Shown here one piece after another: positions 8,092-15,619 of a stretch of 51,219 bases of DNA (positions are counted from its first letter, which is position 1; the number at the start of each line of letters is the position of its first letter). Source of the DNA: a virus; the IMG/VR virus record IMGVR_UViG_3300019871_000003, positions 1 to 51,219 of that record. One strand, 5' to 3'. The position numbers and the translations under genes are program-made. Under the pieces are notes generated by a model. The model was not told the DNA's origin, did not search any database, and saw only the letters and a program-made list of their open reading frames with translations.

Positions 8092-8256
8092 TTAGTGTTT
8101 CGCATCCGGTTTAATTCCGCGAGAATCGGCTTCCTTTTTAATAAGGTATTCAATGAGATTAGCCATACTTCTACCCTCGATAGTGCATAGCTTGTCGAGT
8201 AGTTGTTTAGAAGTCTCAGAGAGGCGTATAGCGGTTTGCTTAACTTTTTTTTCCAT
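8092..8256 (-). CDS. Ribbon-helix-helix (Arc/CopG-like) regulator
   Basis: 54 residues on the minus strand, in an otherwise rightward region. The start K-K-V-K-Q-T-A-I-R-L-S is the DNA-contacting beta strand, E-T-S-K-Q-L-L-D-K-L is helix 1 and R-S-M-A-N-L-I-E-Y-L-I-K-K-E is helix 2 of a ribbon-helix-helix fold. Such proteins dimerise and bind short palindromes. One lies 16 bases upstream of its start (8272-8288), with another half-site over its -7 box, so it probably represses itself and perhaps the rightward genes that follow. Confidence 0.75.
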   Translation of the reverse strand: MEKKVKQTAIRLSETSKQLLDKLCTIEGRSMANLIEYLIKKEADSRGIKPDAKH

Positions 8257-8271
8257 TTCCCTTGTTTATAT

Positions 8272-8324
8272 GTTATACATTGTATAACTTAGAGCATTAA
8301 TTACAATAACACAAAGTTATACAA
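8272..8324. promoter_or_regulatory. RHH operator: palindrome, extra half-site and leftward -7 box
   Basis: A perfect 17-base palindrome, GTTATACA-T-TGTATAAC, spans 8272-8288. A third half-site, GTTATACAA, lies at 8316-8324. On the minus strand TAACTTTG (8319 down to 8312) matches the Bacteroidota -7 consensus TAnnTTTG and overlaps that half-site; no clear -33 box is seen. The arrangement suits autorepression by the ribbon-helix-helix protein. Confidence 0.65.
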
Positions 8325-8328
8325 AAAT

Positions 8329-8538
8329 ATGAAAAATTTGAAACTGCCACGAAAATTTAAAAAAGGCTTGAAAAAAGCCGTGAAAGCCAAATTTCCTAAC
8401 TGGAATACCAGGTTTATAGGAATTTGCCAAATATCAAATACGCAAAGATGCTTGAGTAATCGATCTGCGATTACATTTAATGGATATGCTGTGACAGCTC
8501 ATTCAATGGGTGTAAATCCCGTAGGTGCTTACAAATAA
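8329..8538 (+). CDS. Small very basic protein
   Basis: 69 residues. The first 24 are almost all Lys/Arg with hydrophobics (K-L-P-R-K-F-K-K-G-L-K-K-A-V-K-A-K-F), which suggests nucleic-acid or membrane binding. It starts right after the RHH operator and diverges from that gene, so it may be under its control. No family recognised; coding status moderate. Confidence 0.45.
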   Translation: MKNLKLPRKFKKGLKKAVKAKFPNWNTRFIGICQISNTQRCLSNRSAITFNGYAVTAHSMGVNPVGAYK

Positions 8539-8601
8539 CTACAAACAGTTATCCTCAGCCTGCCTAACACGCGGGCTTTTGGTGGCAAAAGCAAATCTAT
8601 T

Positions 8602-8802
8602 ATGACATACGATTTCGATTATTACGGCAACATGGTTAAGTACAGCATCGAAGGCGATGTTGACGGCCATATAGTAACTATAGAAAGTACTCAGTTCCCA
8701 ATAGAAGATTCTGACGAAGAAGAAGATATTAAATTCCATTGCGGGATGGATTACGCAGACAAGGCCCATCAGCACTATTTAAAAACTGGCGAACCGCTGT
8801 AA
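8602..8802 (+). CDS. Small acidic hypothetical protein
   Basis: 66 residues, rich in Asp/Glu (D-S-D-E-E-E-D near 37-43). Predicted beta-rich start (Y-D-F-D-Y-Y-G-N-M-V-K-Y-S-I-E-G). No known motif. Confidence 0.6.
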   Translation: MTYDFDYYGNMVKYSIEGDVDGHIVTIESTQFPIEDSDEEEDIKFHCGMDYADKAHQHYLKTGEPL

Positions 8803-8884
8803 GAACTAATGAGCCAACCCCACATAGCACCCCCTACCAGGTATTAAACCAGTAGGCTTATAATAGAAAACTAAAATAAACGAT

Positions 8885-9145
8885 ATGAAAAAAGGAATTG
8901 ATCAAATCACGGTCAGGATAACATCTGAGATTGCTAACTGCTTTGAAGATAATGATAACGGCAGTTCATTGTTGGATGAAGACAACTACGAGGAAAGCGT
9001 AAAAGACTTCATGTACGGCTTGATATTGGCGACAGGAGTAATACTTGATAAGTTGACAGGCAATAGCGGTGATAATATTGATACTATTTCCATGCTCACC
9101 CGTATTGTTTTTGAGTACTCAAATAAAGAAGTTGATAGCGAGTAA
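8885..9145 (+). CDS. Hypothetical protein
   Basis: 86 residues, acidic, with a helical central part (Y-G-L-I-L-A-T-G-V-I-L-D-K-L). Its stop and the next start share one base (TAATG). No family recognised. Confidence 0.6.
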   Translation: MKKGIDQITVRITSEIANCFEDNDNGSSLLDEDNYEESVKDFMYGLILATGVILDKLTGNSGDNIDTISMLTRIVFEYSNKEVDSE

Positions 9146-9318
9146 TGTCCACCATACCCCACATAATAACCTACCGGGCGAATCATTACAGGATCGGCGA
9201 TAAGAGACTATCAGAAGCCGGAGAGAGCGCAAAGCTGGCTCTTAAAATGCCGCTCTGGTGGAAGCTTCAAAGCTTCAGGTGGAGAGGTAAGCCGGTAAAG
9301 AGATTTGAATTTATTTAA
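9145..9318 (+). CDS. Small basic hypothetical protein
   Basis: 57 residues, start overlapping the previous stop (TAATG). The C-terminal half is basic and Trp-rich (P-L-W-W-K-L-Q-S-F-R-W-R-G-K-P-V-K-R-F). Translational coupling supports it as a gene; no function recognised. Confidence 0.55.
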   Translation: MSTIPHIITYRANHYRIGDKRLSEAGESAKLALKMPLWWKLQSFRWRGKPVKRFEFI

Positions 9319-9328
9319 TTAACGAGAT

Positions 9329-9625
9329 ATGAAAGCACAAATTGATAAATTAAACGATTGGGTTGACTATGCCGATAATTTCGGTGATCATAAATTAGTC
9401 GTGCCTATTGACAGGGCTATTGAAGCCATTAATATGATTTGGCAGCCAGCCGAAACAGCGCCAAAAGATGGAACAGAAATAATAATCTATGACACCGATA
9501 CGGAAAGCCAATATATGGCTTCATGGTGTAAATCAATGGGTAATGGATGCTGGAATATTGGCATGATACCATATATACCAATGGGTGTTACTCACTGGCA
9601 CCATAAACAAGAAAACCCCAAATAA
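9329..9625 (+). CDS. DUF551-like protein
   Basis: 98 residues. The C-terminal half has the DUF551 pattern: W-Q-P-A-E-T-A-P-K-D-G-T-E-I-I-I at the start of the domain, and G-V-T-H-W-H-H at its end. DUF551 is a small domain widespread in phages, with no known activity. Two more copies occur at 10943 and 17467. It is coupled to the next gene by TAATG. Confidence 0.7.
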   Translation: MKAQIDKLNDWVDYADNFGDHKLVVPIDRAIEAINMIWQPAETAPKDGTEIIIYDTDTESQYMASWCKSMGNGCWNIGMIPYIPMGVTHWHHKQENPK

Positions 9626-9876
9626 TGAAAGATTGGTCAACTGAGCTAATCCAACAGGAAGATGGGAAGCTTTATTTTAATACCGAAGATGGCCTTATTG
9701 AGGCATCATTAACAGATGTATGTAAGCATTATAGGAACATGCAGTATAATCTTATTACGACGTTGGGTAATTGGGCAACCGATTGTATCAATGAAGTTGA
9801 ACCGAATTTAAAGGAACGGGCATTTTGGAAGCTTGAATATTGTGAGCAGCCGGATTGCTGTATTAGGATTAAATAA
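9625..9876 (+). CDS. Hypothetical protein
   Basis: 83 residues, start overlapping the DUF551 stop. Four cysteines, three of them in the last 13 residues (C-E-Q-P-D-C-C). Acidic; no family recognised. Confidence 0.6.
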   Translation: MKDWSTELIQQEDGKLYFNTEDGLIEASLTDVCKHYRNMQYNLITTLGNWATDCINEVEPNLKERAFWKLEYCEQPDCCIRIK

Positions 9877-9946
9877 TTCACTGGACAGATTTAAGATATT
9901 AACCCACTTACCCATTTAGGGTGCTAAAACAATAGGAAAAGAGAAA

Positions 9947-10159
9947 ATGGCATTAAAAGTAAAATTTACAGGAGTTGGAGTAGACGATCAATTTAAGGGC
10001 AGAGTTTGCCTCACTGGCTGTATTCACGATTATACATTATGCGGTATAACATTGGATGGTGATACAGCAACCGCCGGAGATTACGAGGCTACAAATGAAA
10101 AAGTTAATTGCTCTGACTGTATTGCAATTGTAAAATACAGTAAAACTATTAAGCTTTAA
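9947..10159 (+). CDS. Small Cys-containing hypothetical protein
   Basis: 70 residues, beta-rich in appearance, with five cysteines (two as C-L-T-G-C, one in L-C-G, two as C-S-D-C) that could hold a metal or a disulfide. No family recognised. Confidence 0.55.
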   Translation: MALKVKFTGVGVDDQFKGRVCLTGCIHDYTLCGITLDGDTATAGDYEATNEKVNCSDCIAIVKYSKTIKL

Positions 10160-10194
10160 TTAACTCCCCTAAATAACAATAAGTAAAATAAGAT

Positions 10195-10341
10195 ATGGAA
10201 AAGCGAATCGGGATATTTATCTACAGGATAAATATATACACTGTTCAATACAGGTACTATGATATCTCTAATGTACGTACTAGGTATTATTTGGGAATGT
10301 GTGAGACTTTTTTAGATGGTAAAACGTGGTACCCGGCTTAA
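10195..10341 (+). CDS. 48-residue aromatic protein
   Basis: Short frame, Tyr/Arg/Ile-rich, starting after an A-rich leader (ATAAGTAAAATAAGAT) like that of its neighbours. It precedes 10362 by 20 bases. No domain recognised; coding status moderate. Confidence 0.45.
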   Translation: MEKRIGIFIYRINIYTVQYRYYDISNVRTRYYLGMCETFLDGKTWYPA

Positions 10342-10361
10342 TAAGTAAAACAACCAAAATT

Positions 10362-10613
10362 ATGAAAACTGAAACCAAAGAAGCTACGCCATATCAAAAA
10401 TGGCTATTCATGCAAAGTAAAGGCCATCCGGTTGCACTGGCACAATTAATAGTCAACGAAGTTATGCAGCAAAATCACGCTGCCTTTGAGATACTGGAAA
10501 TGACCGGGGACAAGGAATATACAGCCGAAACAATGATTAAAGCTGCTAAAATACTTTGTGATCTGTGCGGGGAGTGGACACCTAATTATACCATATTTCC
10601 ACAGGGGAAGTAA
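10362..10613 (+). CDS. Hypothetical helical protein
   Basis: 83 residues from the ATG at 10362. An upstream GTG (10326) would overlap the preceding small gene and lacks a leader, so I prefer the ATG after the A-rich stretch. Helical, with P-Y-Q-K-W-L-F near residue 10. No family recognised. Confidence 0.6.
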   Translation: MKTETKEATPYQKWLFMQSKGHPVALAQLIVNEVMQQNHAAFEILEMTGDKEYTAETMIKAAKILCDLCGEWTPNYTIFPQGK

Positions 10614-10639
10614 AAACAACCAATTAATATATAAGGACA

Positions 10640-10933
10640 ATGGAAAACCTGAAATTGAGACACGAGCTAACAAAAAAAGACGTAGCATGGGCTATATTCG
10701 ATAATTTTGATGGTTCGTATACCATGCATCATCTGCTGTATAATGTTGAACGCAAAGAAGGGTGGACTGGAACTCCATACATATCTAACGCTTTTATATG
10801 TAATAAAAAATGTCGGGTACTGGACGAAAACGAAAATGCATCCCCAATTGAAACATGCGAGGCTTTAACTCACTTGCGCGAAAATATGGCCTGTAAAAAG
10901 TGTCTTAAATTCTATAATATTTTACCTGAATAA
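10640..10933 (+). CDS. Cys-rich hypothetical protein
   Basis: 97 residues with six cysteines arranged C-N-K-K-C, a lone Cys, C-K-K-C plus spacing, a possible zinc site in the C-terminal half. No catalytic motif seen. Confidence 0.6.
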   Translation: MENLKLRHELTKKDVAWAIFDNFDGSYTMHHLLYNVERKEGWTGTPYISNAFICNKKCRVLDENENASPIETCEALTHLRENMACKKCLKFYNILPE

Positions 10934-10942
10934 ACTTTAACC

Positions 10943-11506
10943 ATGCAACAAAACCCAACTCTAATAACAATATCAGATCATGTAGGGAGAGAGTGCAACC
11001 CGCATTGGGATGCGCCAGTAGACGAAAGTGACCCTGAAAACATTTACGATGCTGTTAGTTCGAATAGGTATCGAAAGTTTGAAGAATCCGTTCAATCATA
11101 CCAATGCCCAGAACTAAAAGATACAACTGAACCAGTTGAGGCGGTGTTAGTAAATCAATATCAAGTTACTTTAGGCATAAGAAAAGGTGAATGGAATGAT
11201 TTCTTAGAGCAAAATGAATCAGAGCATTTTAATAATTCAGGTACACCTACCCGCCAAATATGGAAAATTTGCCCCTCATCAGAAAAACAGATTGAACCTA
11301 AGTTTGGAGAATGGGTGGATGTGAAAGTACCTCCTAAGCAAGAAGGTAGATATTTATGCTATTTCAATACACGTCAAGATAAAACATTTCATATTTCAAT
11401 ATTATCTTATAAAAATATATTAGGTTTTAACGGACAATTTTTAGTCACCCACTGGATGCCATTGCCGCCATTACCCACCTCACCAAATAAAGGAGAAAAG
11501 AAATGA
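10943..11506 (+). CDS. DUF551-domain protein
   Basis: 187 residues. The C-terminal 65 residues form a DUF551 domain, from G-E-W-V-D-V-K-V-P-P through G-R-Y-L-C-Y-F to the closing V-T-H-W-M-P-L-P. The N-terminal 110 residues are acidic and unlike anything I know. It overlaps the next gene by ATGA. One of three DUF551-type proteins in the accessory block. Confidence 0.75.
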   Translation: MQQNPTLITISDHVGRECNPHWDAPVDESDPENIYDAVSSNRYRKFEESVQSYQCPELKDTTEPVEAVLVNQYQVTLGIRKGEWNDFLEQNESEHFNNSGTPTRQIWKICPSSEKQIEPKFGEWVDVKVPPKQEGRYLCYFNTRQDKTFHISILSYKNILGFNGQFLVTHWMPLPPLPTSPNKGEKK

Positions 11507-11808
11507 TAAACAATAACAGGCCAACGGACGATCAATCAGAAGCAATTGCTTTTACTGAAGCTCAAAATAAAGCTATTAAGGCAATTGATATCGCTATGCG
11601 AAAATGTGATAAGTTAGGAGTTGCGTTTTGGGATAATTACGGTAGTCTCACAGCTTATAATGCTAAAAAAATAACTTGTCCAGACGTTACAGAAACTGGC
11701 GAATTTGGGTATGAAAGCATTGATTACTATGAGTATATTACCGAAGTATATTCACGTAATTTCCACGCAGGAAATGCAGATGACCCCCTATCTTTTGATA
11801 TTAAATAA
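11503..11808 (+). CDS. Hypothetical protein
   Basis: 101 residues, coupled by ATGA to the DUF551 gene. Helical start (A-Q-N-K-A-I-K-A-I-D-I-A-M-R-K-C), then a Tyr-rich acidic part. No family recognised. Confidence 0.55.
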   Translation: MINNNRPTDDQSEAIAFTEAQNKAIKAIDIAMRKCDKLGVAFWDNYGSLTAYNAKKITCPDVTETGEFGYESIDYYEYITEVYSRNFHAGNADDPLSFDIK

Positions 11809-11826
11809 CCAATCAGACAACCAATA

Positions 11827-11862
11827 ATGGAAACACTTGAATTGAAACAAAATGATGAATAG
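11827..11862 (+). CDS. 11-codon leader or truncated copy of the 12404 gene start
   Basis: Eleven codons reading M-E-T-L-E-L-K-Q-N-D-E. The first eight match, except one, the start of the protein at 12404 (M-E-T-L-Q-L-K-Q), and the DNA is alike around both starts. Its stop lies inside the first codons of the SPFH gene, so it could couple that gene's translation. It may equally be a scar of SPFH-gene insertion at the front of an ancestral gene. Confidence 0.4.
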   Translation: METLELKQNDE

Positions 11863-12397
11863 TATAAAAGACTTATTGGATTATATTCTGAATGTATTTA
11901 AATTTTGGATAATTATACAACCATGGGAACAGGCAGTAAGAACACGTTTTGGTAAAAACAAAAAAGTTATATATGCCGGTACTCATTTTAGAATACCATT
12001 TATGGATAATTTTTATATCCAATGCGTTAGACTTAGGGTGGCTAATTTACCAATGCAAAACCTAACTACAAAAGACCTTAAAACAATTACACTTAATGGG
12101 TCTATAGGTTATGAAATAAAAGACATTGGAGTATTGTATAGCACAATGTACGAGCCTGAAGCCACTATATCAAGTATAGCAATGGGCGCAATAGCTGATT
12201 ATATATACGCTCATTCAAGTGAGAATATAGATATACTTGATATAGAAAAAAGTGTACTTAAAAGTCTTGATCTAGACAAGTACGGGATATTTGTGTCTTA
12301 TTATAAACTCATAAATTTTGCGGTAGTTAAAACATACAGACTGATACAGGATCAGTCACAAATTTATAGAAGCGAGACTTTAAACAATTCAAAATAG
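11852..12397 (+). CDS. SPFH/Band-7 (stomatin-prohibitin-like) membrane protein
   Basis: 181 residues. An N-terminal hydrophobic helix (about 7-23) leads into an SPFH core: P-W-E-Q-A-V-R-T-R-F-G-K, G-T-H-F-R-I-P-F-M-D, a middle strand with T-T-K-D-L-K-T-I-T-L-N-G-S-I-G-Y-E-I, and the helix S-S-I-A-M-G-A-I-A-D-Y-I. SPFH proteins form membrane-anchored ring assemblies that organise proteases and membrane zones; host HflK/HflC act on FtsH and lambda lysogeny. This version lacks the usual long C-terminal coiled coil. A phage copy could interfere with or join a host SPFH complex (inference). Confidence 0.75.
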   Translation: MMNSIKDLLDYILNVFKFWIIIQPWEQAVRTRFGKNKKVIYAGTHFRIPFMDNFYIQCVRLRVANLPMQNLTTKDLKTITLNGSIGYEIKDIGVLYSTMYEPEATISSIAMGAIADYIYAHSSENIDILDIEKSVLKSLDLDKYGIFVSYYKLINFAVVKTYRLIQDQSQIYRSETLNNSK

Positions 12398-12403
12398 AAA
12401 TCA

Positions 12404-12913
12404 ATGGAAACACTGCAACTAAAACAAATATTGCCATTTGCCGAGTATAATCTTACAGGCATTTGGAAAGATAATAAGAAATACATTTGGCGTGTAACCA
12501 ATGTATGTGTTGCAAACGAAGGCAATATTTCAATAGGACGGTCAACTAAAACCAGGTATCACCATGAGATACATAGGCCGTTAAATGAGTTCAAGCCCCT
12601 ACTCATCCCCTTATCCCAATTAACAGAAGATCAGTGGAGAGAGGTGTTTAAGGCGGGATTTGCAGGAACGATTAATGGTGGATGGAAAAATATTGATCAG
12701 TTCTATTTTGAAAGGCACGATGATAAAGCAATCGAATTGGGGCTTAGGGAAATTTCATTAGTTTTTGAATTTGATAATCAACAGTTCGGAACGGGGCCTT
12801 ACGCCTTTAATCAACTTCGAGCCTTCGAAAAGATATACGAACTACACGGGGATGTTGACGGGCTGATTAAGCGGGGACTGGCCTTGAATAAATTAGACTA
12901 TATCAAACAATAA
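12404..12913 (+). CDS. Conserved Bacteroidota phage protein
   Basis: 169 residues. The central P-L-L-I-P-L-S-Q-L-T-E-D-Q-W and the end E-L-H-G-D-V-D-G-L-I-K-R-G-L-A recall hypothetical proteins common in Bacteroidota phages and prophages. Function unknown. Its first eight codons are echoed by the short frame at 11827. Confidence 0.7.
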   Translation: METLQLKQILPFAEYNLTGIWKDNKKYIWRVTNVCVANEGNISIGRSTKTRYHHEIHRPLNEFKPLLIPLSQLTEDQWREVFKAGFAGTINGGWKNIDQFYFERHDDKAIELGLREISLVFEFDNQQFGTGPYAFNQLRAFEKIYELHGDVDGLIKRGLALNKLDYIKQ

Positions 12914-12919
12914 ATAGCA

Positions 12920-13315
12920 ATGGAAGCAAGAGAACTGAGAAGCGGAAACCTTTTACAGGGCAAACCATTTAGTCATCCGCGTATGGGAATGTGGAGCAAT
13001 GGCATAACCCGTATAACAGCTTACGGCATAGCTGAGATCGAAATCGGTAACATACCCAAAGATCATTACTCACCCATCCCTCTTTCGCCTGAAATACTTG
13101 AGAAAGCAGGGTTTAAATATGTGGATGGTGAGGAAGATGGCATGTACTGGTATGAAACCGAATGGCCTATAGTTGGCGAACTGATTACATGCGATAAGGA
13201 ACGAGGCAACTATGTTTTTGATGCGGACACCGATACATTACGGATAACGTCTTTACATCAGCTTATGAACCTCTATTTCGCCCTTACAGGCAACGAATTA
13301 AATATTAACCTTTAA
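12920..13315 (+). CDS. Conserved Bacteroidota phage protein
   Basis: 131 residues. E-L-R-S-G-N-L near the start, P-I-P-L-S-P-E-I-L-E-K-A-G-F in the middle and L-H-Q-L-M-N-L-Y-F-A-L-T-G at the end form a pattern I recall from a very common family of unknown function in Bacteroidota mobile elements. It follows the 12404 gene by six bases. Confidence 0.75.
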   Translation: MEARELRSGNLLQGKPFSHPRMGMWSNGITRITAYGIAEIEIGNIPKDHYSPIPLSPEILEKAGFKYVDGEEDGMYWYETEWPIVGELITCDKERGNYVFDADTDTLRITSLHQLMNLYFALTGNELNINL

Positions 13316-13340
13316 AAGCACAATCAAAACAATAGATAAA

Positions 13341-13589
13341 ATGAAAACAGCAGAAACTTTAAGGATTAATGAGGGCGATCTATTTGTAGCGGATATAATA
13401 GGCCCAGGCATTTACGAAATGGTTAAGCATGGTGTTAATAACTCTAATGAATACTTTGCAAATGTCCGGCTTAAGAAACTATTCTGTCAGGGATTTAAGT
13501 GGATTGGACATATTACAAACTGCCATCCCGTAAATATCAGCCAATGGAATAATCTTAAAGTTATCAAAAAATATGCGATCAATTCATAA
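13341..13589 (+). CDS. Hypothetical protein
   Basis: 82 residues, beta-rich in appearance, no motif recognised. It starts after an A-rich leader like its neighbours. Confidence 0.55.
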   Translation: MKTAETLRINEGDLFVADIIGPGIYEMVKHGVNNSNEYFANVRLKKLFCQGFKWIGHITNCHPVNISQWNNLKVIKKYAINS

Positions 13590-13623
13590 AGTAACTCACC
13601 CCCTATATAAAACAAGTAAAAAG

Positions 13624-13845
13624 ATGAAAACAGTCCAACAGATAGCAGAAGGAAATAAATTTTTACAGGGTTACGCCTGTTGCCTTGCCTGCTTTATTAA
13701 TTATGAAGGTGGCATTCAGGCTATACATAAAGAGGCTTACGGTGCATGTTTTGGAAATATGACAGAACACCAATTAATAAAAACAGGAATAGAACAGAGT
13801 GATATAGATTTGTTTAAGGAGCATAAGCTTTTAACCAATAAATAA
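13624..13845 (+). CDS. Hypothetical protein
   Basis: 73 residues from the ATG at 13624. The upstream ATG at 13573 lies inside the previous gene, while 13624 follows the A-rich leader typical here. Contains C-C-L-A-C near residue 20. Function unknown. Confidence 0.55.
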   Translation: MKTVQQIAEGNKFLQGYACCLACFINYEGGIQAIHKEAYGACFGNMTEHQLIKTGIEQSDIDLFKEHKLLTNK

Positions 13846-13850
13846 CCCCC

Positions 13851-14024
13851 ATGAACGAAAACAAACCACCAATAGGAATGCAATGCGAGTACGGAAATTG
13901 TAAACGTAAAGGCGCAGATTACATAAAGCCAAAACACCTTAAAGAAAAAGGATGGGAAGATGAGCCTATTTATCTATGTGAATATCATGCAAATGAATTA
14001 AAATGCACCGAATTAGTAAAATGA
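13851..14024 (+). CDS. Small Cys/His zinc-type protein
   Basis: 57 residues. Cysteines in C-E-Y-G-N-C and C-E-Y-H, plus one more, could form a zinc finger (C-x4-C ... C-x2-H). The stop overlaps the next start (ATGA), which supports translation. Confidence 0.55.
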   Translation: MNENKPPIGMQCEYGNCKRKGADYIKPKHLKEKGWEDEPIYLCEYHANELKCTELVK

Positions 14025-14356
14025 TTATGAAAGAAAATACAGAAGACACTCCTGAATTGAATGCTGAAAGGTATGTAGTCAATGCATACGGATTCAATTG
14101 CGCTAATCCTAATTATAAGCAAATTATTAATGCCGAACAGAAAGCATTCATAGCTGGCGCTAATTGGCAATCCCAACAATCCATAGAACATATAGTAGAA
14201 GAAACTTTAAACGCCATAGTCAACATGAAAAATGCTAAACGGATAAATTTTGGCGAAGATACATTGTTAGAAGATGGTGGGCCCGTTTTAATTGTCGTTG
14301 TTGAGGAAATTCTATCCATGAAACAATCAATTATAGATAAACTTAAAAACAAATGA
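14021..14356 (+). CDS. Hypothetical protein
   Basis: 111 residues from the ATG at 14021, which overlaps the preceding stop as ATGA; an ATG at 14003 would lie further inside that gene. The middle (A-F-I-A-G-A-N-W-Q) recalls short phage proteins with an F-x-A-G-A-x-W motif. It overlaps the next gene by ATGA. Confidence 0.55.
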   Translation: MIMKENTEDTPELNAERYVVNAYGFNCANPNYKQIINAEQKAFIAGANWQSQQSIEHIVEETLNAIVNMKNAKRINFGEDTLLEDGGPVLIVVVEEILSMKQSIIDKLKNK

Positions 14357-14679
14357 AAAATAGCATGTATGAAATAACAAGGAATATACCATTGGGGCCA
14401 AGTGAACATAACCCACCAATATCAGAAGAAATAAAGCAATTCAGCCATCAAAAAGTTGATCCTATTTGTTGGTATACTATAATTGCTACAGTTCATGACA
14501 TTCCATCTAAGCTAAAAGAGTGGCGACTTTGTAGAGATTTTACATTGCGAATGGTGGAAGAAAAAACAAGTATTTCCAATGCTTATTTATCCCAACTGGA
14601 AACAGGTAAAGTTAAAAAGCCATCATTTGACGTGGTGGTAAAGCTTTGTAATCTATATCAGGTAAAAGTCATTATTTAA
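14353..14679 (+). CDS. XRE-family HTH regulator
   Basis: 108 residues. The C-terminal 60 residues form a HTH_3 domain: L-K-E-W-R-L-C-R-D-F-T-L-R-M-V-E-E, the recognition helix S-N-A-Y-L-S-Q-L-E-T-G-K, then P-S-F-D-V-V-V-K-L-C-N-L-Y. The first 45 residues are extra. It lies in the accessory block, away from the lysogeny region, so it may act as a second-tier or late regulator; its target is unknown. Confidence 0.8.
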   Translation: MKNSMYEITRNIPLGPSEHNPPISEEIKQFSHQKVDPICWYTIIATVHDIPSKLKEWRLCRDFTLRMVEEKTSISNAYLSQLETGKVKKPSFDVVVKLCNLYQVKVII

Positions 14680-14720
14680 CCCCCATATTCAAAAGTGAGT
14701 AACACCTAAAGAGAAAAAGT

Positions 14721-15266
14721 ATGACACAATCACAATATATCGATCTAAAGTTTGCCATCATTGATGCAGGCTACGAGCATGAAATTACTTGGATAGAAAA
14801 TATTCAGCCGTGCATGAGTTCGGACGACTTCTTCGGAGAAGCAGTATGGGTAATTCTAAATTCAGGCATGAAAGAGCAAATTGCACGGCAAATTTGGAAT
14901 CGTATACAAAAGGCATGGGGCGACAGTAAACCTACTTCATCAGCATTTAGGCATGAGGGGAAAGTTAAAGCTATAGACTTTATCCGTAAAAACAAACAGG
15001 ATATTTTCGATCAATATTTTGGATGTGCCGAGCCTTTGATATTTTTAGAAAGCCTACCATTTATCGGCTCAATCACAAAATACCACCTTGCCAAAAACTT
15101 AGGCATTGATTGCGTGAAACCAGATAGGCATTTAGTCAGAATAGCAAAAGAGTATAACTTCAAAGACTGTTTCGAAATGTGCAACTTGATAAGTTCAATT
15201 ACAGGGGATAAAGTTTCTCTTATTGATATGGTACTTTGGAGAGCGGCCAACTTAGGAATGATTTAA
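14721..15266 (+). CDS. HhH-GPD-type DNA glycosylase
   Basis: 181 residues. A helix-hairpin-helix, L-P-F-I-G-S-I-T-K-Y-H-L-A-K-N-L-G (112-128), is followed by K-P-D-R-H (133-137), whose Asp matches the catalytic Asp of the HhH-GPD superfamily (Nth, MutY, AlkA). An earlier helix, F-G-E-A-V-W-V-I-L-N-S-G, is also typical. No iron-sulfur cysteine cluster is present, so it is closer to the AlkA/Tag side. It would excise a damaged or modified base; in a phage this could mean repair or attack on modified host DNA. Confidence 0.75.
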   Translation: MTQSQYIDLKFAIIDAGYEHEITWIENIQPCMSSDDFFGEAVWVILNSGMKEQIARQIWNRIQKAWGDSKPTSSAFRHEGKVKAIDFIRKNKQDIFDQYFGCAEPLIFLESLPFIGSITKYHLAKNLGIDCVKPDRHLVRIAKEYNFKDCFEMCNLISSITGDKVSLIDMVLWRAANLGMI

Positions 15267-15297
15267 CCAATTAAGTAACACCTAATAGTAAACAAAC

Positions 15298-15525
15298 ATG
15301 AAAACAACACACGAAGGAATCGAAATCGATTTTGATGACATGGAATTCAGGAAACTGGACTCCGTAGATCATAGCACGTTTTACGAGTGCCGAGGCGAAG
15401 ATAAAGACGGCAATCTATATTCAGGCACCGTTGAAAAATGCTGTGGCGAATATGATAGCATCCAAGATATTGATTTGATTATAAAATCTACCGATAGACC
15501 GTCTTTTAACTTTGACCCTTACTAA
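15298..15525 (+). CDS. Small acidic hypothetical protein
   Basis: 75 residues, acidic, with D-F-D-D-M-E-F and a C-C pair. The leader before it shares AGTAACACCTAA with the leader of the glycosylase gene (about 14699 and 15275). No family recognised. Confidence 0.55.
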   Translation: MKTTHEGIEIDFDDMEFRKLDSVDHSTFYECRGEDKDGNLYSGTVEKCCGEYDSIQDIDLIIKSTDRPSFNFDPY

Positions 15526-15544
15526 CCCTTTAATCCCTCATTGA

Positions 15545-15619
15545 ATGATACTTAACTTAATAGCTTTAACCATTGTATTATGTGGTTATCTTAACCCATT
15601 TAAAAATAAAACACCATGA
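15545..15619 (+). CDS. 24-residue hydrophobic peptide
   Basis: Twenty-four codons, the first 15 hydrophobic (M-I-L-N-L-I-A-L-T-I-V-L-C-G-Y). Its stop overlaps the next start (ATGA). V-L-C-G resembles a lipobox, but the protein would be very short. Possible membrane peptide or translational coupler. Confidence 0.4.
   Translation: MILNLIALTIVLCGYLNPFKNKTP

Noticed and set aside
14113-14409. Leftward 98-codon frame
   Set aside because: It mirrors two rightward genes coupled by ATGA and has no leader or recognisable content.
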